64,000 bases of DNA from contig NZ_JNWQ01000004.1 in assembly GCF_000716875.1 (NCBI RefSeq), positions 62,001 to 126,000 of the forward strand, read 5' to 3'. Of the stretch, positions 29,606 through 36,762 are shown piece after piece (within the stretch, counting starts at the first letter, position 1; each line of letters starts with the position of its first letter). This DNA is from Streptomyces novaecaesareae. GTDB lineage: Bacteria > Actinomycetota > Actinomycetes > Streptomycetales > Streptomycetaceae. Both the position numbers and the translations under genes were made by a program. The notes beneath the pieces are model-generated. The model was not told where the DNA came from and searched no databases. It worked only from the letters and a program-made list of their open reading frames with translations.

Positions 29606-30112
29606 ATGCGCCCCATCAGAGCAGCTTGTCTCGGCACGGCCAGTGCGCTGGTCACCCTTCTCGCCTGCGCCCCTGTCGCGGCTGCTGCGGCAGACAACGA
29701 TTCCACCCACGCCAAGGGCAGGGACCGGGTCATCACACTCATCGGCCGGCTCGCGCAGCAGACGCGTTTCCCCGTCAATCCCGGCGGCGCCCCGGCCCAG
29801 GGTGATCGGACCGTCTTCCGCTCGATCCTCTTCGACCAGGCCGACAACAGGGTCGGCGAGACCGACGGCACCTGCACCACCACCACCGTCGACAACGGCG
29901 GAGCGGAGGAGTGCGTCGTGACCTACAACCTCCCGGGCGGCCAGCTCGCCGTGCAGGGGATGGTCTTCGGCATTCTCAACCCGGGCCCTCCCCCGTCGTT
30001 CGACAACGGGATCACCGGTGGTACCGGGGCATTCGACCGGGCCCGTGGCTCGGTCCACGCCGACACGATCGCTCCGGGCACGAGGCGCTTCACGATCGAC
30101 CTCGACCGCTGA
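29606..30112 (+). CDS. Secreted protein with allene-oxide-cyclase/dirigent-like barrel
   Basis: The 168-residue precursor has a classical signal peptide (MRPIRAACLGTASALVTLLA, cleavage probably after the alanine run). The mature domain of about 135 residues has TVFRSILFDQADNRVGETDG, a Cys pair flanking CTTTTVDNGGAEEC and GGTGAFDRARGSVHADTI, which resemble bacterial allene-oxide-cyclase-like and dirigent-type barrels. Enzyme activity is unproven. AGGAG lies seven bases before ATG 29606. That favours it over an in-frame GTG nine codons upstream. Confidence 0.75.
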   Translation: MRPIRAACLGTASALVTLLACAPVAAAAADNDSTHAKGRDRVITLIGRLAQQTRFPVNPGGAPAQGDRTVFRSILFDQADNRVGETDGTCTTTTVDNGGAEECVVTYNLPGGQLAVQGMVFGILNPGPPPSFDNGITGGTGAFDRARGSVHADTIAPGTRRFTIDLDR

Positions 30113-30130
30113 CCGGTCCCGCGCTGCTTC

Positions 30131-30161
30131 CGGCGGCCCCGCCAACTCGGCGGGGCCGCCG
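30131..30161. terminator. Bidirectional terminator, 13-bp stem
   Basis: CGGCGGCCCCGCC and GGCGGGGCCGCCG enclose AACTC. It lies between convergent genes. Confidence 0.85.
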
Positions 30162-30197
30162 TCGCGTCACGTTCTCCGCGGTGAGGGGCCGCAGCGG

Positions 30198-30713
30198 CTA
30201 CGGCTTGCCGCGGAGGCCGCGGAGGTGGTCGGCGATGGGGGAGAGGGCGTCGAACATGGCGTCGAGCTGGTCCGGGGTGAAGCGGTCGATGAAGTGCGCC
30301 CGGACGCTGCGTACGTGGTCGGGGGCGACGCGCTGCATCGTCTCCCAGCCCTGTTCGGTGAGGTGGGCGAAGAGGCCGCGGCGGTCGCCGGGGCACTCCT
30401 GGCGCAGGACCAGGCCGGCGGTCTCCATCCGGGTGATCTGGTGCGAGAGCCGGCTCTTCGACTGCAGGGTGGCGGTCGCGAGGTCGGTCATGCGCATCCG
30501 GCGGTCGGCGGCCTCGGAGAGGACGACCAGGATCTCGTAGTCGTTGATCGCCAGGTTGTGGGGCTGGAGTTCGCGGCCGAGCTGGTACTCCAGCAGCTTG
30601 GCGACCTCCAGATGGGCGCGCCACATCCGCTGCTCCCTGGCGGTCAGCCAGGGAGTCTCCTCCTCGGGCTGCGGCGGAGGGTTGTCCGCAGTGTCGATCG
30701 TGTGCGTGTCCAT
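30198..30713 (-). CDS. MarR-family transcriptional regulator
   Basis: The 171-residue protein (from ATG 30713) has a winged helix-turn-helix: LAINDYEILVVLSEAADRRMRMTDLA, then SKSRLSHQITRMETAGLV and wing CPGDRRGLFAHLT. An in-frame ATG at 30725 would add four residues. It lies 40 bases downstream of the AIM24 genes on the same strand. The gap contains a CTTGTACAAG palindrome, which could be its own operator. Ligand unknown. Confidence 0.88.
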   Translation of the reverse strand: MDTHTIDTADNPPPQPEEETPWLTAREQRMWRAHLEVAKLLEYQLGRELQPHNLAINDYEILVVLSEAADRRMRMTDLATATLQSKSRLSHQITRMETAGLVLRQECPGDRRGLFAHLTEQGWETMQRVAPDHVRSVRAHFIDRFTPDQLDAMFDALSPIADHLRGLRGKP

Positions 30714-30742
30714 AGCACCCAGCATAGCCGATTTAGTTCAAT

Positions 30743-30752
30743 CTTGTACAAG
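30743..30752. promoter_or_regulatory. CTTGTACAAG palindrome before the MarR gene
   Basis: A perfect 10-bp palindrome in an AT-richer stretch (30730-30760). On the minus strand TAAACT next to it may be a -10 box. Autoregulation by the MarR protein is inferred. Confidence 0.4.
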
Positions 30753-30753
30753 T

Positions 30754-31812
30754 TTACAGGCCGAAACGTCGGCCGAGGTCGCCCAGATTACCCAGGCCCG
30801 GCACGTTGGGGTTGCCACCGCCGTGCCCGGCCGAACCCGGCTGGGGCGGGACCCCGCCGACCGGGACGCCCGCCTCGGCGCCCACCACGCCGACCGAGCG
30901 CTCGGCCATCAGCTTCTCGCTGGACTGCAGCAGCACCTGGCCGGCGCCGATGAACTCGAACTGGTGCTCCTCGCCGGAGGCGCCGCCGATGCCGGTCAGC
31001 CGCCGCAGGCCGCCGATCAGCCCGTGCATGTAGTCGTGGTCGTAGTGGTGGCACGGCGCCGGGCAGTCCGCCCAGCCCACCAGCGCCTGCGGATCCACCC
31101 GGATCGGCGGCTCGACGAAGTGCACCGGCCCGTTGGAGGCGGCGACGAAGCGGCCGGTGCCGATCAGGGTCAGGAAGCCCGGGATGATCGACTGCTTGAG
31201 CCGCAGCGTCGGGTCGAAGGCGAGCAGGTTGCCGGAGCGGACGGTCAGGTTGCCGTCCTCCAGGTCGTAGGAGTTGAGGTCGAAGGCCCGGTCGGCCAGC
31301 AGCAGCTTGCCGCGCCCCTCGGCGACCACCCAGTCCGAGGCGTGCATCGGTGAGTTGAAGTGCTGCCCGAGCATCCGGTCGACCATCCCGGCGCCGACGC
31401 CCTTGAAGGTGATGTCGCCGTAGTAGGCGACCATCTTGCCCTTCTGCAGGAAGTAGGACCCGTTCAGCTCAACCGAGAAGGAGTACGGGTTGACGTTGTC
31501 GTTGACCGGCAGGCTGTACACGTCGTGCACCACCGGGCCGGCGCCGCCGTGCGCGGCCGGCAGCGGGGCGACCGGGCCGCCGAACTGCTCCTGGGCGTAC
31601 GGCTGTTGGTACGGCTGCGGCGGCTGGTGCGGCTGCCCGGGCGGGGGCGGCGGATAGCCGCCCTGCGGGTACCCGCCCTGCTGCGGGTGACCGGGCTGCG
31701 GGTAGCCCGGCTGCGGGCCGTGGTTGGGCGGGGGCGGCGGCGGGACGGCGAAGCCGGGCTGGGTCGGCTGGTCGTGCGGGGAGCCGTACGGGGGCTGCGG
31801 CGGGTAGGACAT
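30754..31812 (-). CDS. AIM24 family protein with Pro/Gln/Tyr-rich N-terminus
   Basis: The 352-residue protein begins with about 95 residues of Pro/Gln/Gly/Tyr repeats (PGYPQPGHPQQGGYPQGGYP), probably disordered. The AIM24 beta-barrel domain follows, from VNDNVNPYSFSVELNGSYFLQ to IGAGQVLLQSSEKL. It carries a Cys/His cluster CPAPCHHYDHDYMHG near residue 260. The ATG at 31812 overlaps the stop of the preceding paralogue by one base, so all three AIM24 genes are translated together. The role of bacterial AIM24 proteins is unknown. Confidence 0.85.
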   Translation of the reverse strand: MSYPPQPPYGSPHDQPTQPGFAVPPPPPPNHGPQPGYPQPGHPQQGGYPQGGYPPPPPGQPHQPPQPYQQPYAQEQFGGPVAPLPAAHGGAGPVVHDVYSLPVNDNVNPYSFSVELNGSYFLQKGKMVAYYGDITFKGVGAGMVDRMLGQHFNSPMHASDWVVAEGRGKLLLADRAFDLNSYDLEDGNLTVRSGNLLAFDPTLRLKQSIIPGFLTLIGTGRFVAASNGPVHFVEPPIRVDPQALVGWADCPAPCHHYDHDYMHGLIGGLRRLTGIGGASGEEHQFEFIGAGQVLLQSSEKLMAERSVGVVGAEAGVPVGGVPPQPGSAGHGGGNPNVPGLGNLGDLGRRFGL

Positions 31813-32462
31813 CAGAGCTTCTCCTCGCTCGCCTGGACGTACACCGCGCCCTGCCCGGACAGCTCCAGCTGGAACGCCTCGCCCGAGCCGCGGCCGATCA
31901 TGTCGCGCCAACCGACCGCGGCGGACAGCTTGTTGCGGACGTCGCCGCGGTGCGCCACGTACGCCTGCGGGTCGACGTGCACCGCCTGGCCGGGGACGAT
32001 CGGCAGCTCGAAGACGCCGCCGTGGGCCATCACCGCGACCGAGCCGTGGCCCTCCAGCTTGGTGGTGAACAGGCCCTGGCCGGTGACCTGCCCGCGGACC
32101 ATGCCCATCACCCCGCCCTGCGAGCCCATGAACATGGTGGACTGCCGCAGCGTGCCCTCGAAGGCGAGCAGGCGGTCCGCCTCGACGTACAGGGTGTCGC
32201 CGAGCAGGTCGATCACGTGGACGTGGTGGCCGCCGTGGCCGAACATGACCCGGCCCTGGCCCTCGACGGTCATCAGCGGGGTGTCCTCGTTGGCGACCCG
32301 CCGGCCGATCATCGACATCACGCCGCCCTGGCCGCCGGTGATGTTCGGCGTGAAGCGGACGTCGCCGCTGTACGCGAGCATCGCGCCGCGCTGGCTGAAC
32401 AGCCGCTGCCCGGGCACCACCTGGGCCTCGACCATCTTGCCGTTGATCTTCGTGAAGCCCAT
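31812..32462 (-). CDS. AIM24 family protein
   Basis: The 216-residue protein is a single AIM24/TRAP-like barrel: LFSQRGAMLAYSGDVRFTP, GDTLYVEADRLLAFEG, GQGLFTTKLEGHGSVAV and AEAFQLELSGQGAVYVQASEEKL-like ending. It is unusually rich in Gly and Met (GGVMSMIG, GGVMGMVRG). No signal peptide or membrane helix. It overlaps its neighbours on both sides by single TGATG junctions, as expected for a tight operon made by duplication. Confidence 0.88.
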   Translation of the reverse strand: MGFTKINGKMVEAQVVPGQRLFSQRGAMLAYSGDVRFTPNITGGQGGVMSMIGRRVANEDTPLMTVEGQGRVMFGHGGHHVHVIDLLGDTLYVEADRLLAFEGTLRQSTMFMGSQGGVMGMVRGQVTGQGLFTTKLEGHGSVAVMAHGGVFELPIVPGQAVHVDPQAYVAHRGDVRNKLSAAVGWRDMIGRGSGEAFQLELSGQGAVYVQASEEKL

Positions 32463-33100
32463 CAGACGTCACCCCCGATGGTGACCTTCTCGGAGGGCTG
32501 CACGTACACCAGGCCCTCGCCGGTGAACTCGACCTGGACGGCCTCGCCGCCGCCCTCGCCGATCACCGTGGTCCAGCCGGCGCCCGACTTCAGGCTGCGG
32601 TGCAGGTCGCCGGTGTGCGCCACGTAGGCGCCCGGGTCCACGCGCAGCGGCATGCTCTTGTCGACCCGCAGGATGATGGCGGGCCCGTTGGAGGTGACGG
32701 CGGCCCAGCCGTGCCCCTCCACCTTGGTGGTGAAGAGGCCGTTGCCGGAGGACATGCCGTTCAGGCCGGTGAAGCTGGTGCCGGTGTGCAGGCCCGCCTC
32801 GGTGCAGAGCAGGTTGTCCGCCTCGACGTACAGCGTCTCGCCGTTCAGTCTGACCAGGTTGATCTCGGTGGCCTTGTCGGCGAAGTAGCAGGTGCCCTGG
32901 CCCTTCACCTCCATGACGGTCATCTTTTCGCCGGTCAGCCGGCGGGCGACCATGCCGCGCAGGCCGTCCCCGCCGCCGGTGAGCTTCTTGAAGGTCATCT
33001 GCCCGGTGTAGGCGACCATGGAGCCGTGTCTGGCCTTGACGGCGTCCCCGGTCAAGTCGACGGCGAGCACCCGCGATCCCTGGAGTCTGAACTGAGCCAC
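32462..33100 (-). CDS. AIM24 family protein, first gene of the set
   Basis: The 212-residue AIM24 paralogue begins MAQFRLQGSRVLAVDLTGD. It contains SMVAYTGQMTFKKLTGGGDG, NGETLYVEADNLLC and GLFTTKVEGHGWAAV, aligning with its two neighbours and clearly related to the second. It is the first gene of the three-gene overlapping run. The upstream gap of 80 bases separates it from the convergently or differently regulated DUF2127 gene on the same strand. Confidence 0.88.
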   Translation of the reverse strand: MAQFRLQGSRVLAVDLTGDAVKARHGSMVAYTGQMTFKKLTGGGDGLRGMVARRLTGEKMTVMEVKGQGTCYFADKATEINLVRLNGETLYVEADNLLCTEAGLHTGTSFTGLNGMSSGNGLFTTKVEGHGWAAVTSNGPAIILRVDKSMPLRVDPGAYVAHTGDLHRSLKSGAGWTTVIGEGGGEAVQVEFTGEGLVYVQPSEKVTIGGDV

Positions 33101-33180
33101 GGCCGCAATCTAGCCGCTGCGGCCGTGGCCCGGGGAGGGTGCGGGGCCGAACTGGTACGGGGCTGGGACAAACGCGCCGG

Positions 33181-33978
33181 TCAGGCCCGGGCGTGCGCCC
33201 CGTGTTCGGGGCGCGGAACCGTGCCGGCCGCCTGCTCGACCTCCAGCAGGGAGGCCGAGTGGCGCTCCGCCTCGAAGGCCACCACGCCGCCGCGGAGCCC
33301 GAACAGGCGCTTGGAGAGCATGATCCAGAGGACGGCCGCGATGTTCAGCAGCAGGGTGCAGATCTTCACCGCGCTGACGTGCTCGCTCAGCTCGTAGCCC
33401 TCCAGCGGCAGGAAGGCGGCGGTGGCGACCACCGTCAGGTACTCGGCCCAGCGCTTGTTCAGCCAGAGGCCGACCGCCTCGACGATCTCGATCAGCGCGT
33501 AGGCCAGCAGCGCGCCGGCGACGATCAGCAGGGTGCTCTTCTTGAAGTCGAAGGTCTTGCGGATCGTCTCGACGATCGGGGCGTGTTCGAGGTCCCAGTG
33601 GAAGTGGTCGGTGACCGGCCTGAAGACGGTCAGGTTCTCGTCGAAGACCCGGTGCACCGCGTCCTGGCTGTTGGAGAACTTCCAGACGCCCCACGCCACG
33701 ACGATGATCAGCAGCCCGCGCAGCACCCGCTCGACGGCCAGGAAGCGCAGGATGAACAGGTCGCGCAGCGCCTTGCCGCGCGGCACCAGCGGCGCGTCCG
33801 CGGCCGGCCCGGAGCCGTGCGGGGCGCCCAGCGCGAAGTCCCCGCAGCGCAGGCAGCGCCAGGCGTCGCCGACGGCGGTGGCGGTGTGCAGCCGGGAGGC
33901 GAGCTCGGGCTCGGTCGGCGCGTAGGTGATGTGGCCGCGCTTGGCGCAGGTCCTGCGGTCCCAGTCCCGCTTGAACAT
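33181..33978 (-). CDS. DUF2127 membrane protein with zinc-ribbon-like N-terminus
   Basis: The 265-residue protein opens with a soluble segment with CAKRGH and WRCLRCG motifs that could bind zinc. Four membrane helices follow (VLRGLLIIVVAWGVW, STLLIVAGALLAYALIEIVEAVGLWL, EYLTVVATAAFLPLEGYEL, ICTLLLNIAAVLWIMLS). This is the DUF2127 arrangement; function unknown. It precedes the AIM24 operon on the same strand by 80 bases and may be co-transcribed. ATG 33978. Confidence 0.82.
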   Translation of the reverse strand: MFKRDWDRRTCAKRGHITYAPTEPELASRLHTATAVGDAWRCLRCGDFALGAPHGSGPAADAPLVPRGKALRDLFILRFLAVERVLRGLLIIVVAWGVWKFSNSQDAVHRVFDENLTVFRPVTDHFHWDLEHAPIVETIRKTFDFKKSTLLIVAGALLAYALIEIVEAVGLWLNKRWAEYLTVVATAAFLPLEGYELSEHVSAVKICTLLLNIAAVLWIMLSKRLFGLRGGVVAFEAERHSASLLEVEQAAGTVPRPEHGAHARA

Positions 33979-34306
33979 GTGTGGCTACCCCCGTGTGCGA
34001 TGCGTCGGCGCCCGGATCGGTGGGCGCGCGGGCAGCAGGATAGGGGTTCCCGGTGACGGGCGGTCGCGCTCGGCCTCGTTCTGGGGCACGGCTGTGACAA
34101 GCCGGGCGGGCGCCACGGGCGCTACGGGCGCTCTGCGGCGGCCACGGGCGGGGCTGCGGGCGGGCGCCGCGGGCGTTGTGAGATCGGGCACGGCGCCCAC
34201 CCCCGGCCGGGGGCTCGGACATGTGCTCGGTGATAATGGCCGGAAGGCTTGTGAGTCGCTTCACAAGCGCGCCCGCGCCTCCGACCCCCGTATTGAGGTA
34301 CCCCAC
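33979..34306. other. 328-base divergent intergenic region
   Basis: Lies between the DUF2127 gene (minus) and the DUF3817 gene (plus). It holds a GATAAT at 34232-34237 that could be a -10 box for the plus gene, followed by the Rex-like palindrome listed separately. Confidence 0.5.
34249..34266. promoter_or_regulatory. Rex-type operator candidate
   Basis: TTGTGAGTCGCTTCACAA matches the Rex consensus TTGTGAANNNNTTCACAA at 13 of 14 defined positions. It lies 41 bases before the DUF3817 start and about where transcription from the GATAAT box would begin. A redox (NADH/NAD) repressor bound here would block initiation. Confidence 0.6.
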
Positions 34307-34624
34307 GTGAACAGCAGCGCCGTCCACCGCCTGCGCCTGGTCTCCGGCCCCGAAGGGGTCTCGTTCATCCTGCTGCTGATCTGCTCGGTGCTGAAGCGGA
34401 CGACCTCCTTCGACGCCGTCCCGGTGATGGGCATGGTCCACGGGATCCTGTTCATCCTGTACGTGATCTTCTGGATCCTGGCCTGGCAGACGCAGAAGTG
34501 GGACGCCAAGCGCGGCATCCTGCTGTTCGTCCTCTCGGTGCTGCCCACCGGCGGCTTCTTCGCCGAGCGGATGCTCGCCCGCGAGGAGCGCGGGGAGCTC
34601 GAACCCGCTGCCGCCACCGCCTGA
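34307..34624 (+). CDS. DUF3817 membrane protein (first copy)
   Basis: The 105-residue protein has three membrane helices (GVSFILLLICSVL, MVHGILFILYVIFWILAW, RGILLFVLSVLPTGGFFAERML), the DUF3817 pattern with conserved HG in the middle helix and E-R in the last. The GTG at 34307 follows a GAGG site. Function unknown. A second DUF3817 gene is at 39516, with the proteases and the MarR gene between them. A Rex-like palindrome just upstream hints at redox control. Confidence 0.85.
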   Translation: MNSSAVHRLRLVSGPEGVSFILLLICSVLKRTTSFDAVPVMGMVHGILFILYVIFWILAWQTQKWDAKRGILLFVLSVLPTGGFFAERMLAREERGELEPAAATA

Positions 34625-34643
34625 ATCCCGCTTCGCGGACGGT

Positions 34644-34692
34644 CGACAGGCTGCCGCGGCCTCCTCTCCCAAAGGGCCGCGGCAGCCTGTCG
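34644..34692. terminator. Bidirectional terminator, 18-bp perfect stem
   Basis: CGACAGGCTGCCGCGGCC (34644-34661) pairs with GGCCGCGGCAGCCTGTCG (34675-34692). It separates DUF3817 from the convergent protease gene. Confidence 0.88.
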
Positions 34693-34735
34693 CCGTTTCC
34701 TACCGGTGGTGGCTCCTGTCCGTGGCGGCTAGGTC

Positions 34736-36364
34736 CTAGTTGACGTTCACCGCGCTCCAGGCCGCGGCCACCGTCTTGTACTCGGTGCTGGTCGCGCCGT
34801 ACAGGTCGGTGGCGGCCTTCAGGGTCGCCGTGCGGGCGGCCTTGTAGTTGGTGGTGGAGGTCATGTAGACGGTCAGCGCGCGGTACCAGACGGCCGCCGC
34901 CTTGGTGCGGCCGATGCCGGTGACCGTCGAGCCGTTCGACGTCGGGCTGTTGTAGCTGACCCCGTTGATCACCTTGGCGCCGCTGCCCTCGGAGAGCAGG
35001 TAGAAGAAGTGGTTGGCGACGCCCGAGGAGTAGTGGACGTCCTTGTTGCCGACGCCCGAGGACCAGTAGTCGGCCGAGGCGCCGTCCTTGGAGGGCTTGT
35101 CCATGTAGCGCAGCGGGGTGCCGTTGCCGTTGATGTTGAGCTTCTCGCCGATCAGGTAGTCCGGCGGGTCGGCGGGCAGGTTGGCCGACCACTCGACCAT
35201 GGTGCCGAAGATGTCCGAGGTGGCCTCGTTGAGGCCGCCGGACTCGCCCGAGTAGTTCAGGCCGGCGGTGGCGGAGGTGACGCCGTGGCTCATCTCGTGG
35301 CCGGAGACGTCGATGGCGGTCAGCGGGTGGGTGTTGCCGGAGCCGTCGCCGTACGTCATGCAGAAGCAGGAGTCGTCCCAGAACGCGTTGACGTAGCCGG
35401 TGCTGTAGTGGACCCGGCTGGCGGCGCCGACGCCGTTGTTCTTGATGCCGCTGCGGCCGAAGGTGTTCTTGTAGTAGTCCCAGGTGGCGGCGGCGCCGTA
35501 CTGGGCGTCCACGGCGGCGGACTCGCGGTTGGACGGCAGGCCGTTGCCCCAGGAGTTGGTGGTCTTGGCGAACAGCGTGCCGCTGCCCGAGGTGCCGCCC
35601 TTGAGGTCGGTGGTGGACTGGTTGCCCCGGGAGGCGTCCTTGAGCTGGTAGCTGGAGCCGCTCTGGGTGGTGGTCAGCGTGACGGTGCCGACGTTGACGC
35701 CCTTGCCGGTGCCGGTGGCGGTCTGCACGTGCTCCTGGCTGGCGAGGACCTGGCCGGTGGCGGCGTCGGTGACGACCTCCTGGCGGCTCGGGGTGCCGTC
35801 CGCCCGCTCGCCGGTGACCACCGTGCGGTGGGCCAGCCGCGGGGCGCCGTCGGCCGCCCAGACGACCAGCTCGGTCGCGTCGGCGCCGTCGACCCTGGTG
35901 AGCGCCGCCTCGTCCTCGTCGGCGGCGGTGCCGACCGTCGCCCGCACCGCGGCGGTGGCCCGCTCGGCGGCCTGGGGCGCGGCGAGGCCCGGGGTCAGGC
36001 TGGGCACGGACAGCCGGCCGGCGAAGGCCCGGTCGACCGAGCCCACCGAGCCGTCGGCCTTCTGGTGGACGACCAGGTCGCCGCCGATCACCGGCAGGCC
36101 GGCGTAGGTCCGTTCGTACCGGAGGTGGCGGGTGCCGTCCCGGTCCACCACCACGTCCTTGGGCACCAGCTTCTCCTGGCCGCCCAGGGCCAGGGCCTGC
36201 GCGACCGGGGCGCTCTGCCCGGCGGCGAGCGCGAGCAGCGCGGACTGCTGCTGCTCCGGGGCGGGGGCGGCGGCCTGGGCGGCGGGGACGGCGGCGATCT
36301 GGACGACGCCGGCCAGCAGGGCGGTGGCGGAGAGTACGGCTCCGACCGTCAGCTTTCGCTTCAC
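34736..36364 (-). CDS. Secreted M4 family (thermolysin-like) metallopeptidase 1
   Basis: A prepro-neutral protease of 542 residues. The signal peptide is at residues 1-31 and a propeptide (FTP/PepSY type) runs to about 215. In the M4 catalytic domain, zinc ligands His356 and His360 with catalytic Glu357 are in GHEMSH, and Glu380 is in GGLNEATSD. A later active-site His is in DVHYSSGVANH. There is no C-terminal accessory domain. The GTG at 36364 has AAGGAA nine bases upstream. The long open frame upstream is unrelated. It is a close paralogue of the next gene. Confidence 0.95.
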   Translation of the reverse strand: MKRKLTVGAVLSATALLAGVVQIAAVPAAQAAAPAPEQQQSALLALAAGQSAPVAQALALGGQEKLVPKDVVVDRDGTRHLRYERTYAGLPVIGGDLVVHQKADGSVGSVDRAFAGRLSVPSLTPGLAAPQAAERATAAVRATVGTAADEDEAALTRVDGADATELVVWAADGAPRLAHRTVVTGERADGTPSRQEVVTDAATGQVLASQEHVQTATGTGKGVNVGTVTLTTTQSGSSYQLKDASRGNQSTTDLKGGTSGSGTLFAKTTNSWGNGLPSNRESAAVDAQYGAAATWDYYKNTFGRSGIKNNGVGAASRVHYSTGYVNAFWDDSCFCMTYGDGSGNTHPLTAIDVSGHEMSHGVTSATAGLNYSGESGGLNEATSDIFGTMVEWSANLPADPPDYLIGEKLNINGNGTPLRYMDKPSKDGASADYWSSGVGNKDVHYSSGVANHFFYLLSEGSGAKVINGVSYNSPTSNGSTVTGIGRTKAAAVWYRALTVYMTSTTNYKAARTATLKAATDLYGATSTEYKTVAAAWSAVNVN

Positions 36365-36533
36365 GTACGGGGGTTCCTTCCACGAGACCCGCGGGTGCGT
36401 GCGGGTGCGCCGCGTACCGGGGCGCCGGTTGACGCCGTGGGGCGGTAGGGCGCGGACGTGCTGCTCCCGTGCGGTACCTGACGCTCCGCCTGATGGGTGG
36501 GGGTGGCGGAGGTCGGACGGGGCTTTGGTCAGA

Positions 36534-36596
36534 AGCATGACAATCGTTGGCAGGAATGGACAGGCCGCCTCCGAGGATTGGCCAGGAATCGCCAAG
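36534..36596 (-). promoter_or_regulatory. Conserved promoter block, protease 1
   Basis: On the plus strand it reads AGCATGACAATCG, 12 bases, GACAGG, 12 bases, ATTGGCCA and GCCAAG. The same blocks with the same spacing occur upstream of protease 2. It starts 170 bases before the start codon. Confidence 0.6.
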
Positions 36597-36701
36597 TCGC
36601 GGTGCGGATGGTTCGGTTGCCGTGCATTGCCCGGAATCGCCGGTTCGTCCCCCTGGCGGAACTCCGCCAGCCGGGCGGCCTTGACAGCCCCCGGTACGGG
36701 C

Positions 36702-36742
36702 GGACGCCCGGGGCCTACCCTCCGACGAGGCCCCGGGCGTCC
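36702..36742 (-). terminator. Terminator of protease 2, 15-bp perfect stem
   Basis: GGACGCCCGGGGCCT (36702-36716) pairs with AGGCCCCGGGCGTCC (36728-36742), 21 bases downstream of the protease 2 stop on the minus strand. Confidence 0.85.
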
Positions 36743-36762
36743 TGATTCGCTTGCGCCGTACG

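Larger units (their letters stand above)
36365..36762. other. 398-base region between the two proteases
   Basis: It contains the leader and conserved promoter block of protease 1 and the terminator of protease 2, each listed separately. No gene. Confidence 0.6.
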
